Origin: Bryobacterales bacterium | GTDB lineage: Bacteria; Acidobacteriota; Terriglobia; Bryobacterales; Bryobacteraceae | Length of the DNA stretch: 64,000 bases | Direction of reading: 5' to 3' | NCBI GenBank assembly: GCA_025463005.1 | Contig: JAOAPR010000096.1 | Coordinates: 1-64,000 of the forward strand | In this document: positions 51,683 to 60,170 of the stretch, in pieces | Layout of the letters: each line of letters begins with the position of its first letter | How positions within the stretch are numbered: the stretch's first letter is position 1 | Position numbers and translations under genes: made by a program | The notes under the pieces: generated by a model | The model's input: the letters and a program-made list of their open reading frames with translations, nothing else | Database searches by the model: none | Told to the model about the DNA's origin: nothing

Positions 51683-53185
51683 TTAAGCCGCTCCAGCGAC
51701 GCACTCCTGCGCCTTCAATTTGTACAGCAGGGTGGTGCGCTTGAGGCCCAAAGCTTTGGCGGCTTTGGCCTTATTGCCGCCGTGGCGTCGCAGCGCCTGA
51801 TCGAGCAGCAGCTTTTCTACCTTCCCCATGAGATCCTCGAACGGAAGGTCGTCGGTGGGCACGTCCAACTGGAAGTCGTCGGATTGCGCGTCCATTTCCC
51901 GCGATGCCGGCTGCAGGTGCGATTCGATATCGCCCAGGTAAATGGTTTCGCGCTCGCCGCTCAAGGCCGCGGCCATCTCCATGGCATGCTCCAGTTGGCG
52001 AACGTTGCCGGGCCATTCGAATTCCGTCAGCCTGCGCTGGGCTTCCGCGGTCAGCTTCTTCAGCGGAAGGCCCTCGCGCTGGCACACTGCTTCGATGAAG
52101 TGTGCGGCCAGCAGGGGAATGTCGCTCCGGCGCTCCCTCAACGTCGGCACGCGGATGGGGATCACGTTCAGCCGGTAATACAGGTCTTCGCGGAAGCGCT
52201 TTTGCGCGACCGCCTGCTCCAAATTGATGTTGGAAGCCGCGATGATGCGCGCATCCACCTTTACCGTTTCCGAGCTCCCCACGCGCTGCAATTCGCGCTC
52301 TTGCAGTACACGCAGCAGCTTGGGTTGCAGCATCAGAGGCGTTTCGCCCACTTCGTCCAGGAGCAGCGTGCCGCGGTTGGCCTGTTCGAATCGGCCCACT
52401 CTGGGTCCCACCGCGCCGGTGAAGGCGCCTCTGGTGTGGCCGAACAGCTCTGCCTCGATCAGATGTTCCGGCAGCGCCCCACAGTTCACCGCGACCATCG
52501 GAGCTCCCAACCGGCGGCTGGCCAGGTGGATGGCTTGGGCGACCCTCTCTTTACCGGTGCCCGTTTCTCCGGTGATCAGCACCGTCGACTGGCGCGGGCC
52601 TGCCAGGCGGATAATCGCCCGCAGCTCGCGCATGGGCTGGCTCTCGCCGACCAGCAGTTTGTTCCACGATTCTTGCGACTCGAAGGAACTCTTCTGCGCC
52701 GCGGCTTCCAGCGCAGCCGATACACTGGCGCCGATCTCTTCCGCTGACCGGTCTCCCACCACGTGCCGGAATGAATTGAGCGAGGGTCCGATTAGAGATT
52801 CGTCGAGACTGCCGTCGCGATCCAGAATCACAACCGGAAGCGGGCGTACCCCAGCCTGCGCCGCCGACATCACTTCCTGCACAAACTCGGACGAAGCCGG
52901 GAGCGTCAGCACCATCACCCGGCAGCGCCGGGTGTCGCGCTTCTTCCATTCCTGTGTATCTGTGGCCGCGATGGTGGCCGTTAGTCCAGTGTGACGGGCT
53001 ACTTCTTCTGCCAGTACGGTGTCCCTGCCGGAACCGATCCAGAGCATATCGCCTGTGTCCAACTTTCTTTGAAGGAGATTCAACTTAGAACCCGGAGAGG
53101 TTTGGTTATATGACCAGCGTCTGCACGTTCCCAATTCGCCGGCCAGGATCCCACCCAGGTCCTTACCTGTGAATAAGATCGCCAT
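51683..53185 (-). CDS. Sigma-54-dependent activator of flagellar genes (FleQ/FlrC-like)
   Basis: The 500-residue regulator has an AAA+ domain with Walker A GETGTGKE (206-213), the sigma-54 contact loop GAFTGA (253-258), Walker B GTLLLDEVGE, and a FIS-type helix-turn-helix at the end (NKAKAAKALGLKRTTLLYKLK). The N-terminal 170 residues resemble a receiver in secondary structure but lack a phospho-acceptor in a canonical DxP context, as in FleQ. It heads the operon with flhA, flhF and fliA. The strong sigma-54 sites at flgB, flgF and fliK are its probable targets. A palindrome just ahead of it suggests autoregulation. Confidence 0.9.
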   Translation of the reverse strand: MAILFTGKDLGGILAGELGTCRRWSYNQTSPGSKLNLLQRKLDTGDMLWIGSGRDTVLAEEVARHTGLTATIAATDTQEWKKRDTRRCRVMVLTLPASSEFVQEVMSAAQAGVRPLPVVILDRDGSLDESLIGPSLNSFRHVVGDRSAEEIGASVSAALEAAAQKSSFESQESWNKLLVGESQPMRELRAIIRLAGPRQSTVLITGETGTGKERVAQAIHLASRRLGAPMVAVNCGALPEHLIEAELFGHTRGAFTGAVGPRVGRFEQANRGTLLLDEVGETPLMLQPKLLRVLQERELQRVGSSETVKVDARIIAASNINLEQAVAQKRFREDLYYRLNVIPIRVPTLRERRSDIPLLAAHFIEAVCQREGLPLKKLTAEAQRRLTEFEWPGNVRQLEHAMEMAAALSGERETIYLGDIESHLQPASREMDAQSDDFQLDVPTDDLPFEDLMGKVEKLLLDQALRRHGGNKAKAAKALGLKRTTLLYKLKAQECVAGAA

Positions 53186-53216
53186 TACCGGGCAAAATCT
53201 TAGTACCGCCTGATGC

Positions 53217-53244
53217 GGGGGTATATACCCCTGTTCGGGGGTAC
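53217..53244. promoter_or_regulatory. Palindrome and repeat between the activator gene and fliS
   Basis: GGGGTATATACCCC (53218-53231) is a perfect palindrome, and its left half GGGGGTA (53217-53223) is repeated at 53237-53243, exactly 20 bases on, two helical turns. CGGGCAAAAT also occurs twice (near 53189 and 53254) around it. The set lies 32 bases before the activator start and about 65 before fliS, in the divergent promoter region, and looks like an operator. Confidence 0.5.
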
Positions 53245-53307
53245 ACTACAGCTCGGGCAAAATAGTTCGGCCCATGAAAGCGTCGAAATCGTCTCGCCAT
53301 TTGCGAT

Positions 53308-53844
53308 ATGAACTTCGTGCAAAGCCCCGATCCAGTGCAGCAGGCGCAGCGCGAGTATCTGGAGAGCCGCATTCTCTCCGCCCAGCCGTCGGAATTGATC
53401 GAGATGCTCTATCAGGTCGCCATTCAGAGCTTGAAGAAGGCGACTGCTCATCTGAAAAGCGGCGATGCGATGGCCCGGTCGCGCGAAGTCACCCGGGCGC
53501 AGGAGGCGGTCAACGAGCTGATGGCCGCGCTGGATCACTCGGTCGGCGCTTCGTTCACGCAAACGCTGGCGGCGTTATACGTCTACATTCAACAACAGAT
53601 TCTGAAAGGCCACGCGGGACCATCAGACGAAGCGTTTCATCGGGCGATCGGGATTCTGGCCACGCTGCAGGAAGGCTGGAGCGGCGTTTGCGCGGAGCTG
53701 GCGAAGGCGAATCAAGCAGTGAAGCATCCGGTGCAGCATAGCGAACCCCACCAACCGGAGGAGCCGTCAGAGGGCGTGGGCGACCGTTCGGGGGAGTATT
53801 ACCAGGAAGCTGTTCCGGTCCCGTCGCGCGACTGGAGCGCGTAA
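53308..53844 (+). CDS. fliS: Flagellin export chaperone FliS
   Basis: The first 125 residues are FliS: YLESRILSAQPSELIEMLYQVAIQSLKKA, TRAQEAVNELMAALD and FTQTLAALYVYIQQQIL. FliS binds the flagellin C-terminus and keeps it soluble. A tail of about 50 polar residues (Glu, Pro, His, Ser) follows that normal FliS (about 130 residues) lacks. It is transcribed alone, divergent from the sigma-54 activator. Confidence 0.9.
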   Translation: MNFVQSPDPVQQAQREYLESRILSAQPSELIEMLYQVAIQSLKKATAHLKSGDAMARSREVTRAQEAVNELMAALDHSVGASFTQTLAALYVYIQQQILKGHAGPSDEAFHRAIGILATLQEGWSGVCAELAKANQAVKHPVQHSEPHQPEEPSEGVGDRSGEYYQEAVPVPSRDWSA

Positions 53845-53852
53845 GCCCGAAC

Positions 53853-54134
53853 CTATTTAGACCCCTGTCGCTGCAGCCCAGCCACGATCATATTGCTGAG
53901 CCCCAATCCGCCTTTCGCGGCCATGGCGCGCGCAAAGTAGTCGTTGGCGAAATCCATAGCGGACGCAGAGGCCGGGTCCGACTCGCCGCCCCATCCTTCG
54001 TTCGAGTCTTGGTGTACGGTCTTGAGAATCTGACCGATCAGCAGCGCTTCAAACTGCGATGCCGCGTTCTTGATTTTTTCCGGGCTATCCGGTGTATGCG
54101 AGCCGACGACGCCGGCAATAGGCGGTATCGACAT
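53853..54134 (-). CDS. flgJ: Rod-binding protein (FlgJ N-terminal domain only)
   Basis: The 93-residue protein carries the rod-binding domain: KNAASQFEALLIGQILKTV and MDFANDYFARAMAAKGGLGLSNMIVAGL. The muramidase half of enterobacterial FlgJ is absent, as in many bacteria. It acts as rod scaffold or cap in the periplasm. It overlaps flgI by one base and ends the flgF operon; a separate peptidoglycan hydrolase must open the wall. Confidence 0.9.
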   Translation of the reverse strand: MSIPPIAGVVGSHTPDSPEKIKNAASQFEALLIGQILKTVHQDSNEGWGGESDPASASAMDFANDYFARAMAAKGGLGLSNMIVAGLQRQGSK

Positions 54135-55234
54135 CAGATTACTTCCAGGTCGGCTTCGAGCGCACCGGCCGCGCGCAGGCTCTGCAGAATCGCGATGATA
54201 TCGCGCGGCGTGGATCCGATCGAGCTCAGCGCCTGTACCAACTGCTCCACCGTAGCGCCCTCTTTCAGGACTATGTTGCGGGCCTTTTCTTCGCCGCTGG
54301 TTACATTCGGCTGCGGAACTACCGCCGTCTGGCCTTGCGAAAACGGCTCAGGCTGAGAGACTTGGAGGATCGTCTGGATCTCAACCGTAAGGTTGCCATG
54401 CATAATGGCCACAGGTGAAACCCGCACTTCCTTGCCCATCACGATGGTGCCGGTGCGTTCGTTGACGATAACGCGCGCCGGGCGGTCCACATCTACTTCA
54501 AGAGCTTCGATTCCGGCCACGAACTCGGTTACGCGAGACGTGAATTCGGGCGGCACATTGATGGATACCAGCGCGGAATTCTCAGGCCGGGCCACCGGTG
54601 TGGCTCCGGCGAACTTCTTGTTCACTATGTCGCTGACCCGCACCGCCGTGGTGAAATCGGGCTGGCGTAGCTGCAGCTTCAGACGTCCGGTGGGTGTTAG
54701 GGAAGGCGCGGCACGCTCCACGATCGCTCCACTAGGCACGCGACCCACCGTGGGATGATTCACCGTCTGGCTATTAGCGGATCGGCCGGCGACAAATCCG
54801 CCGGTCACCACTGCGCCTTGCGCCATCGCATACACTTGTCCGTCGACTCCCCGCAGGCTCGTCAGGATCAGCAATCCGCCTTGAAGATTCGATGCGTCGC
54901 CGATGGCCGCGGCGGTGGCATCGATATGCACGCCTTCCTGTGCGAAGCCGGGCAACGTTGCCGTCACCATCACTGCGGCCGTGTTCCGAACGGTAACGGC
55001 CGAGGGAGGCACGGAAACTCCCATCTGCTGGAGAAGGTTGGTCAAGCTCTGAGTGGAAAATACTGTCTGCTTGCGGTCGCCGGTTCCGTTCAATCCGACC
55101 ACCAGGCCGTAGCCGATGAGCTGGTTATCGCGCACGCCTTCCAGCGATACCAGTTCCTTGAGTCGTGTGGCGGCTCCGGCGGGCGCGGCCAGCAGCGCGG
55201 CGACTCCCAGCAAAACAATGCACTTCGATCTCAC
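54134..55234 (-). CDS. flgI: Flagellar P-ring protein FlgI
   Basis: A 366-residue periplasmic protein with a signal peptide (to about residue 21), RLKELVSLEGVRDNQLIGYGLVVGLNGTGD, NTAAVMVTATLPGF, and the end motif VEQLVQALSSIGSTPRDIIAILQSLRAAGAL. It forms the P-ring around the rod in the peptidoglycan layer and implies a Gram-negative envelope. Confidence 0.95.
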   Translation of the reverse strand: MRSKCIVLLGVAALLAAPAGAATRLKELVSLEGVRDNQLIGYGLVVGLNGTGDRKQTVFSTQSLTNLLQQMGVSVPPSAVTVRNTAAVMVTATLPGFAQEGVHIDATAAAIGDASNLQGGLLILTSLRGVDGQVYAMAQGAVVTGGFVAGRSANSQTVNHPTVGRVPSGAIVERAAPSLTPTGRLKLQLRQPDFTTAVRVSDIVNKKFAGATPVARPENSALVSINVPPEFTSRVTEFVAGIEALEVDVDRPARVIVNERTGTIVMGKEVRVSPVAIMHGNLTVEIQTILQVSQPEPFSQGQTAVVPQPNVTSGEEKARNIVLKEGATVEQLVQALSSIGSTPRDIIAILQSLRAAGALEADLEVI

Positions 55235-55247
55235 GATTTTCGATCTC

Positions 55248-55964
55248 CTAAAAAGGCAGAAGGCCCAGGATCAGGCGGTAGAGAATGAATGGCCGCCGCA
55301 CCGAATCCGCCACCACGCCTTTTCCGTTGACTTCAAGCTCCATTTGCGCGATCCGGTCGGACGAAACGACATTGGCCGTGCTCAGATCCACGGGGCGCAC
55401 GATACCACGCACCGCGAGCACCTGATTTTCCGAATTCACTCGCACGTTCTTGGCGCCCTGGATCACCAGGCTGCCATTGGGGAGCACCTGCGTGACCACG
55501 GCGGAAATCGTGGCGGTCAGCGTGGTGTCGCGCGTGGTGGTGCCCTGGCCGTCCAAAGCGGTGTTGGTGCCTGCCTTGGCCAGATTAGCCAGCGGACCGA
55601 CCGCACGCGTGATCCCGCCAGCGGCCGTGATATTGCTCTGCACGCTGGAATTGCGCTGCGTTTTGACGGTGCCCGTGCTGACTGCCGAAGCGTTCTCGCG
55701 CACCAGGATGGTGACGATGTCGCCCGCGCGGCGCGCGCGAAGATCGGATGTCAGGTCAGAGAACAGGGACGTGGGCGTCCACAAAGAGCCAGGTTGTACA
55801 GCCTGGCGCTCGGCCCCTTGCGCTGCTGAAATTTGGTCCAGCGTTTGATCCAGCGCCGATTCCGGCTGCGGCTTCTTGGGTTTCCCGGCCGCCTTCGCCC
55901 CGGTGCAAATAATGACGGAGATCGGGATGCAAATCGTTAAGACAGCGATCGTGGAAATTCTCAT
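55248..55964 (-). CDS. flgH: Flagellar L-ring protein FlgH
   Basis: The 238-residue protein has GSLWTPTSLFSDLTSDLRARRAGDIVTILVRENASA, typical of FlgH, and ends with YRLILGLLPF. FlgH forms the ring in the outer membrane. The N-terminus is a signal peptide; the only cysteine there (SVIICTGAK) is not in a good lipobox, so it is unclear whether this copy is a lipoprotein as in enterobacteria. It overlaps flgA by four bases. Confidence 0.9.
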   Translation of the reverse strand: MRISTIAVLTICIPISVIICTGAKAAGKPKKPQPESALDQTLDQISAAQGAERQAVQPGSLWTPTSLFSDLTSDLRARRAGDIVTILVRENASAVSTGTVKTQRNSSVQSNITAAGGITRAVGPLANLAKAGTNTALDGQGTTTRDTTLTATISAVVTQVLPNGSLVIQGAKNVRVNSENQVLAVRGIVRPVDLSTANVVSSDRIAQMELEVNGKGVVADSVRRPFILYRLILGLLPF

Positions 55965-56848
55965 TGCACGCTTACCTTGCCTTTGCCGGTGACGCGGGCC
56001 CGGAAATCTTTCCCGCTGGCCAGATTCTTTACCAGGATCGTCGTGCCCGTGACGCCGTCGGTCTGCGCTCGTCCTTCGAGCATGAGACGCGCGGCTCCGG
56101 CCGTAACCTCTACCTGCACCACCTGTCCTCTGGCGACCTCGGGAGCGCGACTGATTTGATTTCGGAGAACTGTTGAACCCGAGCGAATCAGCGTTCTGGG
56201 GACGTATCCCACAACTTCTTCCAGATGCCGTGCCGGACGATCATCCAGAGCGAAGGTGTCGAAACTTTCCAGGCGAACCTGGTCTTCGCGAACCAGAGCA
56301 CCCGCGGAGAGATCGGCTACGGCGACCACGCGAGTTGTGCTGGTCGTAATGCGGGCACGCGCCGATACACCGAAGCGGCGATTATTTCCGTAAACGACGT
56401 ATCCGCGCCAGACCACTTCCGCGGCCGGATCGGACGCGGCGGGGAGTTGCAGCCCCGCACGCGGGAACACGACTCTGCCTTGCGGGGCGATCTGCGGCGT
56501 CCAGGATCGAAGCTCCAGGTTCACATCGGAGCCATTCCAGGCGCCGCGCATCGCCTCCAGAATTTCAGGGGCCTTTAGCGTCTCCATGGCGCGCTCGAAG
56601 CAGACATCGGGTAACGCCTCGGCTGTAACGCCCTGATTGCGCGCGAGCCTCTCGAGCGCTTCACCCTTGAAAACCCGCCGTGTTCCGGGAGCCGGCGCAT
56701 AGCCCAGAGCGAAATCGGCCGCGACAGTGGCAAACGCGGGAACGGCGGCAGCGACGTCCCGGGCATAGATCCGGTCGTCCTGGATGGGCAAACACGCGTC
56801 GAGTTGTGGAGTGATCGCGAGTAGTAAGGGAAGTGCCATGAAGATCAT
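55961..56848 (-). CDS. flgA: P-ring assembly protein FlgA
   Basis: A 295-residue exported protein with a signal peptide and a C-terminal SAF domain: ALVREDQVRLESFDTFALDDRPARHLEEVVGYVPRTLIRSGSTVLRNQI, then QVEVTAGAARLMLEGRAQTDGVTGTTILVKNLASGKDFRARV. FlgA is the periplasmic chaperone for FlgI. Its start overlaps flgG's stop by four bases. Confidence 0.9.
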   Translation of the reverse strand: MIFMALPLLLAITPQLDACLPIQDDRIYARDVAAAVPAFATVAADFALGYAPAPGTRRVFKGEALERLARNQGVTAEALPDVCFERAMETLKAPEILEAMRGAWNGSDVNLELRSWTPQIAPQGRVVFPRAGLQLPAASDPAAEVVWRGYVVYGNNRRFGVSARARITTSTTRVVAVADLSAGALVREDQVRLESFDTFALDDRPARHLEEVVGYVPRTLIRSGSTVLRNQISRAPEVARGQVVQVEVTAGAARLMLEGRAQTDGVTGTTILVKNLASGKDFRARVTGKGKVSVQ

Positions 56849-57636
56849 CGGGTCAGATTATTCATCTGCTGATACATCTCGTCGGCGGCCTTCACCACTT
56901 TGGAATTGGCTTCGTAGCCGCGCTGGGCCACGATCAGGTTGACGAACTCGTCCACCACGCTGACGTTGGACTGCTCGGTATAACCCTGCAGCAGCGATCC
57001 CAAGCCTTCCTGGCCACCCGGATTGCCGACAATCGCGTCGCCTGAAGCATCCGTCGGCGTCAACAGATTCCGGCCCAGGCTATTTAAGCCAGCCGGGTTG
57101 GGGAAGTTCGCGAGCTGGATCTGTCCGGCTACCTGAGCCGAGTTCTGTCCGGGCTGGGTGAAGCTCACGGTTCCGTCCGGGGCAATGGTGATCGACTGTG
57201 CATCCTGCGGCAGAGTGATCTGCGGGTCGAGAAGATCGCCGTCCGAAGTCACGATGTTCCCGTCTTTGTTGAGATGAAAATCGCCCGCCCGCGTATAAGC
57301 CAGGTCGCCGGTCGCGCGGCGAATCTGGAAGAAGCCTTTGCCCTGGATCACAAGATCCAGGGGATTGCTGGTCTGAGAGAAATCACCCTGCGTGAACACG
57401 ATCTCGTTCGACGCGGCGCGCGTTCCCAAGCCAAGTTGCAGGCCGGTTGGTACCACGGACTGCGAACCGGCCGAAGCGCCCGGCTGGACCACGTTCTGAT
57501 ACATAAGATCCTGGAACTGCGCGCGGCGTGATTTGAACCCCGCGGTGTTGGCGTTCGCCAGGTTATGCGCGATGTTATCGACGTTCAACTGCTGGGCGGT
57601 CATCCCGCTGGCAGCGCTGTATAGAGCTCGAATCAT
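56845..57636 (-). CDS. flgG: Distal rod protein FlgG
   Basis: A 263-residue rod protein with LYSAASGMTAQQLNVDNIAHNLANANTAGFKSRRAQF at the N-terminus and FVNLIVAQRGYEANSKVVKAADEMYQQMNNL at the C-terminus. The length equals the family norm and sets the rod as in other Gram-negative flagella. It lies 21 bases after flgF. Confidence 0.95.
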   Translation of the reverse strand: MIRALYSAASGMTAQQLNVDNIAHNLANANTAGFKSRRAQFQDLMYQNVVQPGASAGSQSVVPTGLQLGLGTRAASNEIVFTQGDFSQTSNPLDLVIQGKGFFQIRRATGDLAYTRAGDFHLNKDGNIVTSDGDLLDPQITLPQDAQSITIAPDGTVSFTQPGQNSAQVAGQIQLANFPNPAGLNSLGRNLLTPTDASGDAIVGNPGGQEGLGSLLQGYTEQSNVSVVDEFVNLIVAQRGYEANSKVVKAADEMYQQMNNLTR

Positions 57637-57657
57637 TCTGTTCTCCTTGCCGGGTTT

Positions 57658-58413
57658 TTAGGCGCCGACTCGGGCCACCTGGTCGATGGCCTGTTTGCTC
57701 ATATCCGCCGCCACGGAGACGGCCTTTTGCAGCATTTCGTATTGCCGCATTAAATCCACCAGCCGCACTGCCGATTCCGCCGGCGCGACATTGGAATTTT
57801 CGATCTTGCCCTGGCCTACCGTCGCGTCCGTCGCGGGAGTCCCCTTCACTTTCGGATCAGTAACGCGGTAATAGCTGTTGCCCACTTTGCTTAGGGCACC
57901 GGTATCGGTGAAATCAACAACCTGAATCTGCCCCAGCGTCTGGCCGTCTTGCTGCACCGTGCCATCGGCCGCGATTTGAATCGGACCCTGCGAAGCAGCC
58001 TGGATCTTCTTGGACGGCTGATTCAGAGGTGACACTGAGCGGACCGGGAAACCGTCCGCAGTGGTCAGTACCCCTGCTGGTGACAGCTTGAAAGCGCCGT
58101 TGCGCGTATAGAGCGGGCCGGAAGGGCCGTCCACCGCGAAAAATCCTTTGCCCGACAGCGCCAAGTCCAGCGGATTGTCGGTAGGCGTGATCAGTCCCTG
58201 CTGGAAATCGGTCCAGCCCTTTTGAATTACCGGCAAAGTGGTCGTTTGCTGGCCGTTGGCGGGGAGCGCCTGCTCGCCTTGATACAAACTATAGAACTCG
58301 CGGTCGAGCTTAAAACCACCAGTGTTTGAGTTCGCGAGATTGTTGGACAGAATGTCCAGCGCTTCCATGCGGGCACGGAGTCCACTCGCGGCAGTTGCGG
58401 AAATCTGGTCCAT
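57658..58413 (-). CDS. flgF: Proximal rod protein FlgF
   Basis: The 251-residue rod protein has GLRARMEALDILSNNLANSNTGGFKLDREF, DLALSGKGFFAVDGPSGPLYTRNG and a C-terminal VDLMRQYEMLQKAVSVAADM. The open frame extends to 58770, but the rod-protein N-terminus shows the true start at ATG 58413 (MDQISATAASG). No Shine-Dalgarno is visible, and the sigma-54 promoter would give a leader of about eight bases. It heads the flgF-G-A-H-I-J operon. Confidence 0.95.
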   Translation of the reverse strand: MDQISATAASGLRARMEALDILSNNLANSNTGGFKLDREFYSLYQGEQALPANGQQTTTLPVIQKGWTDFQQGLITPTDNPLDLALSGKGFFAVDGPSGPLYTRNGAFKLSPAGVLTTADGFPVRSVSPLNQPSKKIQAASQGPIQIAADGTVQQDGQTLGQIQVVDFTDTGALSKVGNSYYRVTDPKVKGTPATDATVGQGKIENSNVAPAESAVRLVDLMRQYEMLQKAVSVAADMSKQAIDQVARVGA

Positions 58414-58430
58414 AGACTGTGCCGGGAGAA

Positions 58431-58448
58431 TTGCACGCGCCACGCCAA
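58431..58448 (-). promoter_or_regulatory. Sigma-54 promoter of the flgF operon
   Basis: The minus strand reads TTGGCGTGGCGCGTGCAA. TTGGC and TGCA match the -24 and -12 boxes at the exact spacing; the middle of the -24 box and the first T of the -12 box differ. The start point would be near 58421, eight bases before the flgF ATG. Confidence 0.65.
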
Positions 58449-58648
58449 AGCTCGCCGAACACGATTTCCCTAGAATTTTCAATGAAACTTGCGATATGAC
58501 TAACCGGCCCGTTGCGGCCGCTTCGTCAGGTTCCCGACGATATTCGTTGAAGCTCTGACGATTCCTCTTCATCTTGACCTGTCGCCTGCTGCTTGCTCGC
58601 CGCGCTAACTGATTCATTGCGAACCGTCGCGCATCTTGGAACTGCATA

Positions 58649-58665
58649 TGGCCGCGAACTTGCAT
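58649..58665 (+). promoter_or_regulatory. Sigma-54 promoter of the fliK operon
   Basis: TGGCCGCGAACTTGCAT has the -24 TGGC and the full -12 TTGCAT at the correct distance. The start would be near 58675, seven bases before the fliK ATG. The possible ribosome site GAGGT (58669-58673) would then lie upstream of the transcript start. Confidence 0.65.
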
Positions 58666-58681
58666 AACGAGGTAGCGAATC

Positions 58682-60139
58682 ATGACAGCAGGTGTGCAGA
58701 ATCTCGAGTCCTCGGCGTACTTGCCTCCGCCGCCATCTACATCTGCGTCGGACACAAAAGGAACGGGCACACAAGGCGATCCGCAGAGTTTCCAAAGCGA
58801 GCTCGAACGTCAGGACCCCGGCACGAAGGAAACCAAGTCCAGCGGGCGTCCGGAGAGTGGCCCTGGCAAATCCACCAAGAAGCGGGATGTGCGTGCGGAA
58901 GATGCGAATCAAATCGCACTCCTGCCCGTTCAGGTTGCCGAACCCCAAAAACAAATTCTGCCCCTGGTATTGACACTCGCCAAGCCCGACGACGAGCAAG
59001 TCAAACTTGACGAGCACACCAAGCCGGGCGAGCAGATCAAGCCGGGCGGGCAGATCAAGCAAGATGAGAACGCCAAAACAAGCGTGCCTACCGAGAATAT
59101 TGCGCCGCCGGTGCAGTCGCGTCCTTCTGACGCCCCAGGCATGCCCTCCGCGGAGCCCAATCCGATACCCGTGATGCACATTGCTCTGCCTGCCACGGCC
59201 GATTCCTCCCAAGCTCCCATCGTTCCCATCGCCGTCGACGCTCCGGCGCCGAAAGAAACAACGACATCCGCCAAAACAGGGATGTCCCCCCAAAATCAGC
59301 CGATTTCACGGGCTGAACTGAAGCTCCCCGACGCTGCTCCTCCGGAGCCGGCTGCCGCAGCGGTTCAAGAAACAGTGGATTCCACGCCATCCAGTCCCTC
59401 GGCGCTGGCTTTCGCCGCGCGCCTGACGGCCGCTCCCCAAACCGCCGATCAAGGCGCTCCTGAAAATCCGGCACAACCCGCCGCCGTCCCTGATTCGCAA
59501 ACGCCGGCACGCATTCCGGTCCGGTATGCGGCCACGGCTCAGATTTTGCAGAACGCCGAAGCGGAGATCAAGCCGGGACTCAAGAAAAACACAGGCGCCG
59601 CCTTTGAGGGACCGGCGCGGACGGATGCCCGGCTAGACACTCGGACCGATATGGTTCTTCCGCGGCTCGAAACCTCGCGAGACGCGGCCCCGAGCTCCAG
59701 ACCCGCAACGCCGCAGTATGTGGCGCCGCCGGCTCGTACCGAACACATCATCGAACCTCCCGCGGCGCCGCCGACATCAGCACGCGATATCCGCGTTCGC
59801 GTACCGGATAACAATGGCGGCTCGACGCAGGTTCGCTTTGTCGAGTCTGGCGGCGAAGTTCGCGTGTCCGTGCGTACTGCCGACGCGGCCCTGGCCCAGA
59901 ACCTGCGCAGCCATCTGAGCGATCTGACACAGCGCCTGGCCGATGGAGGCATGCCCGCCGAGATCTGGAAACCCGGCTCTGCCGCAGCGTCGTCGCAAAA
60001 TGACAACCATCAACCGGACCGCGAGGGTCGCGGGTCGGATGGACAGCGGTCGGGCCAGCAGGGCGAACAACAGGATCGCCAGAAACGGCCGGCGTGGCTC
60101 GATGAGATGGAAGCCTCGCTGCACGGTTCACAAGATTAG
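58682..60139 (+). CDS. fliK: Hook-length control protein FliK
   Basis: The 485-residue protein has a long low-complexity N-terminal part rich in Pro, Ala and Lys (about 1-370), which includes short repeats of KPGEQIKPGGQIK type (about 110-128). A folded C-terminal hook domain follows (STQVRFVESGGEVRVSVRTADAALAQNLRSHLSDLTQRLADGG). This is the ruler and export-switch protein of the hook. Sequence in the N-terminal part is poorly conserved, so the call rests on the C-domain and on flgD and flgE next to it. Confidence 0.85.
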   Translation: MTAGVQNLESSAYLPPPPSTSASDTKGTGTQGDPQSFQSELERQDPGTKETKSSGRPESGPGKSTKKRDVRAEDANQIALLPVQVAEPQKQILPLVLTLAKPDDEQVKLDEHTKPGEQIKPGGQIKQDENAKTSVPTENIAPPVQSRPSDAPGMPSAEPNPIPVMHIALPATADSSQAPIVPIAVDAPAPKETTTSAKTGMSPQNQPISRAELKLPDAAPPEPAAAAVQETVDSTPSSPSALAFAARLTAAPQTADQGAPENPAQPAAVPDSQTPARIPVRYAATAQILQNAEAEIKPGLKKNTGAAFEGPARTDARLDTRTDMVLPRLETSRDAAPSSRPATPQYVAPPARTEHIIEPPAAPPTSARDIRVRVPDNNGGSTQVRFVESGGEVRVSVRTADAALAQNLRSHLSDLTQRLADGGMPAEIWKPGSAAASSQNDNHQPDREGRGSDGQRSGQQGEQQDRQKRPAWLDEMEASLHGSQD

Positions 60140-60170
60140 GACAGGACGGAGTATTTAGGAGACAACCATT

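Noticed and set aside
55900-55964. Lipoprotein signal in FlgH
   Set aside because: The cysteine context (VIIC) does not fit a lipobox well, so I did not call it.
58414-58770. 119-residue extension of FlgF
   Set aside because: The rod-protein N-terminus starts at 58413 and the extension covers the promoter regions of flgF and fliK.
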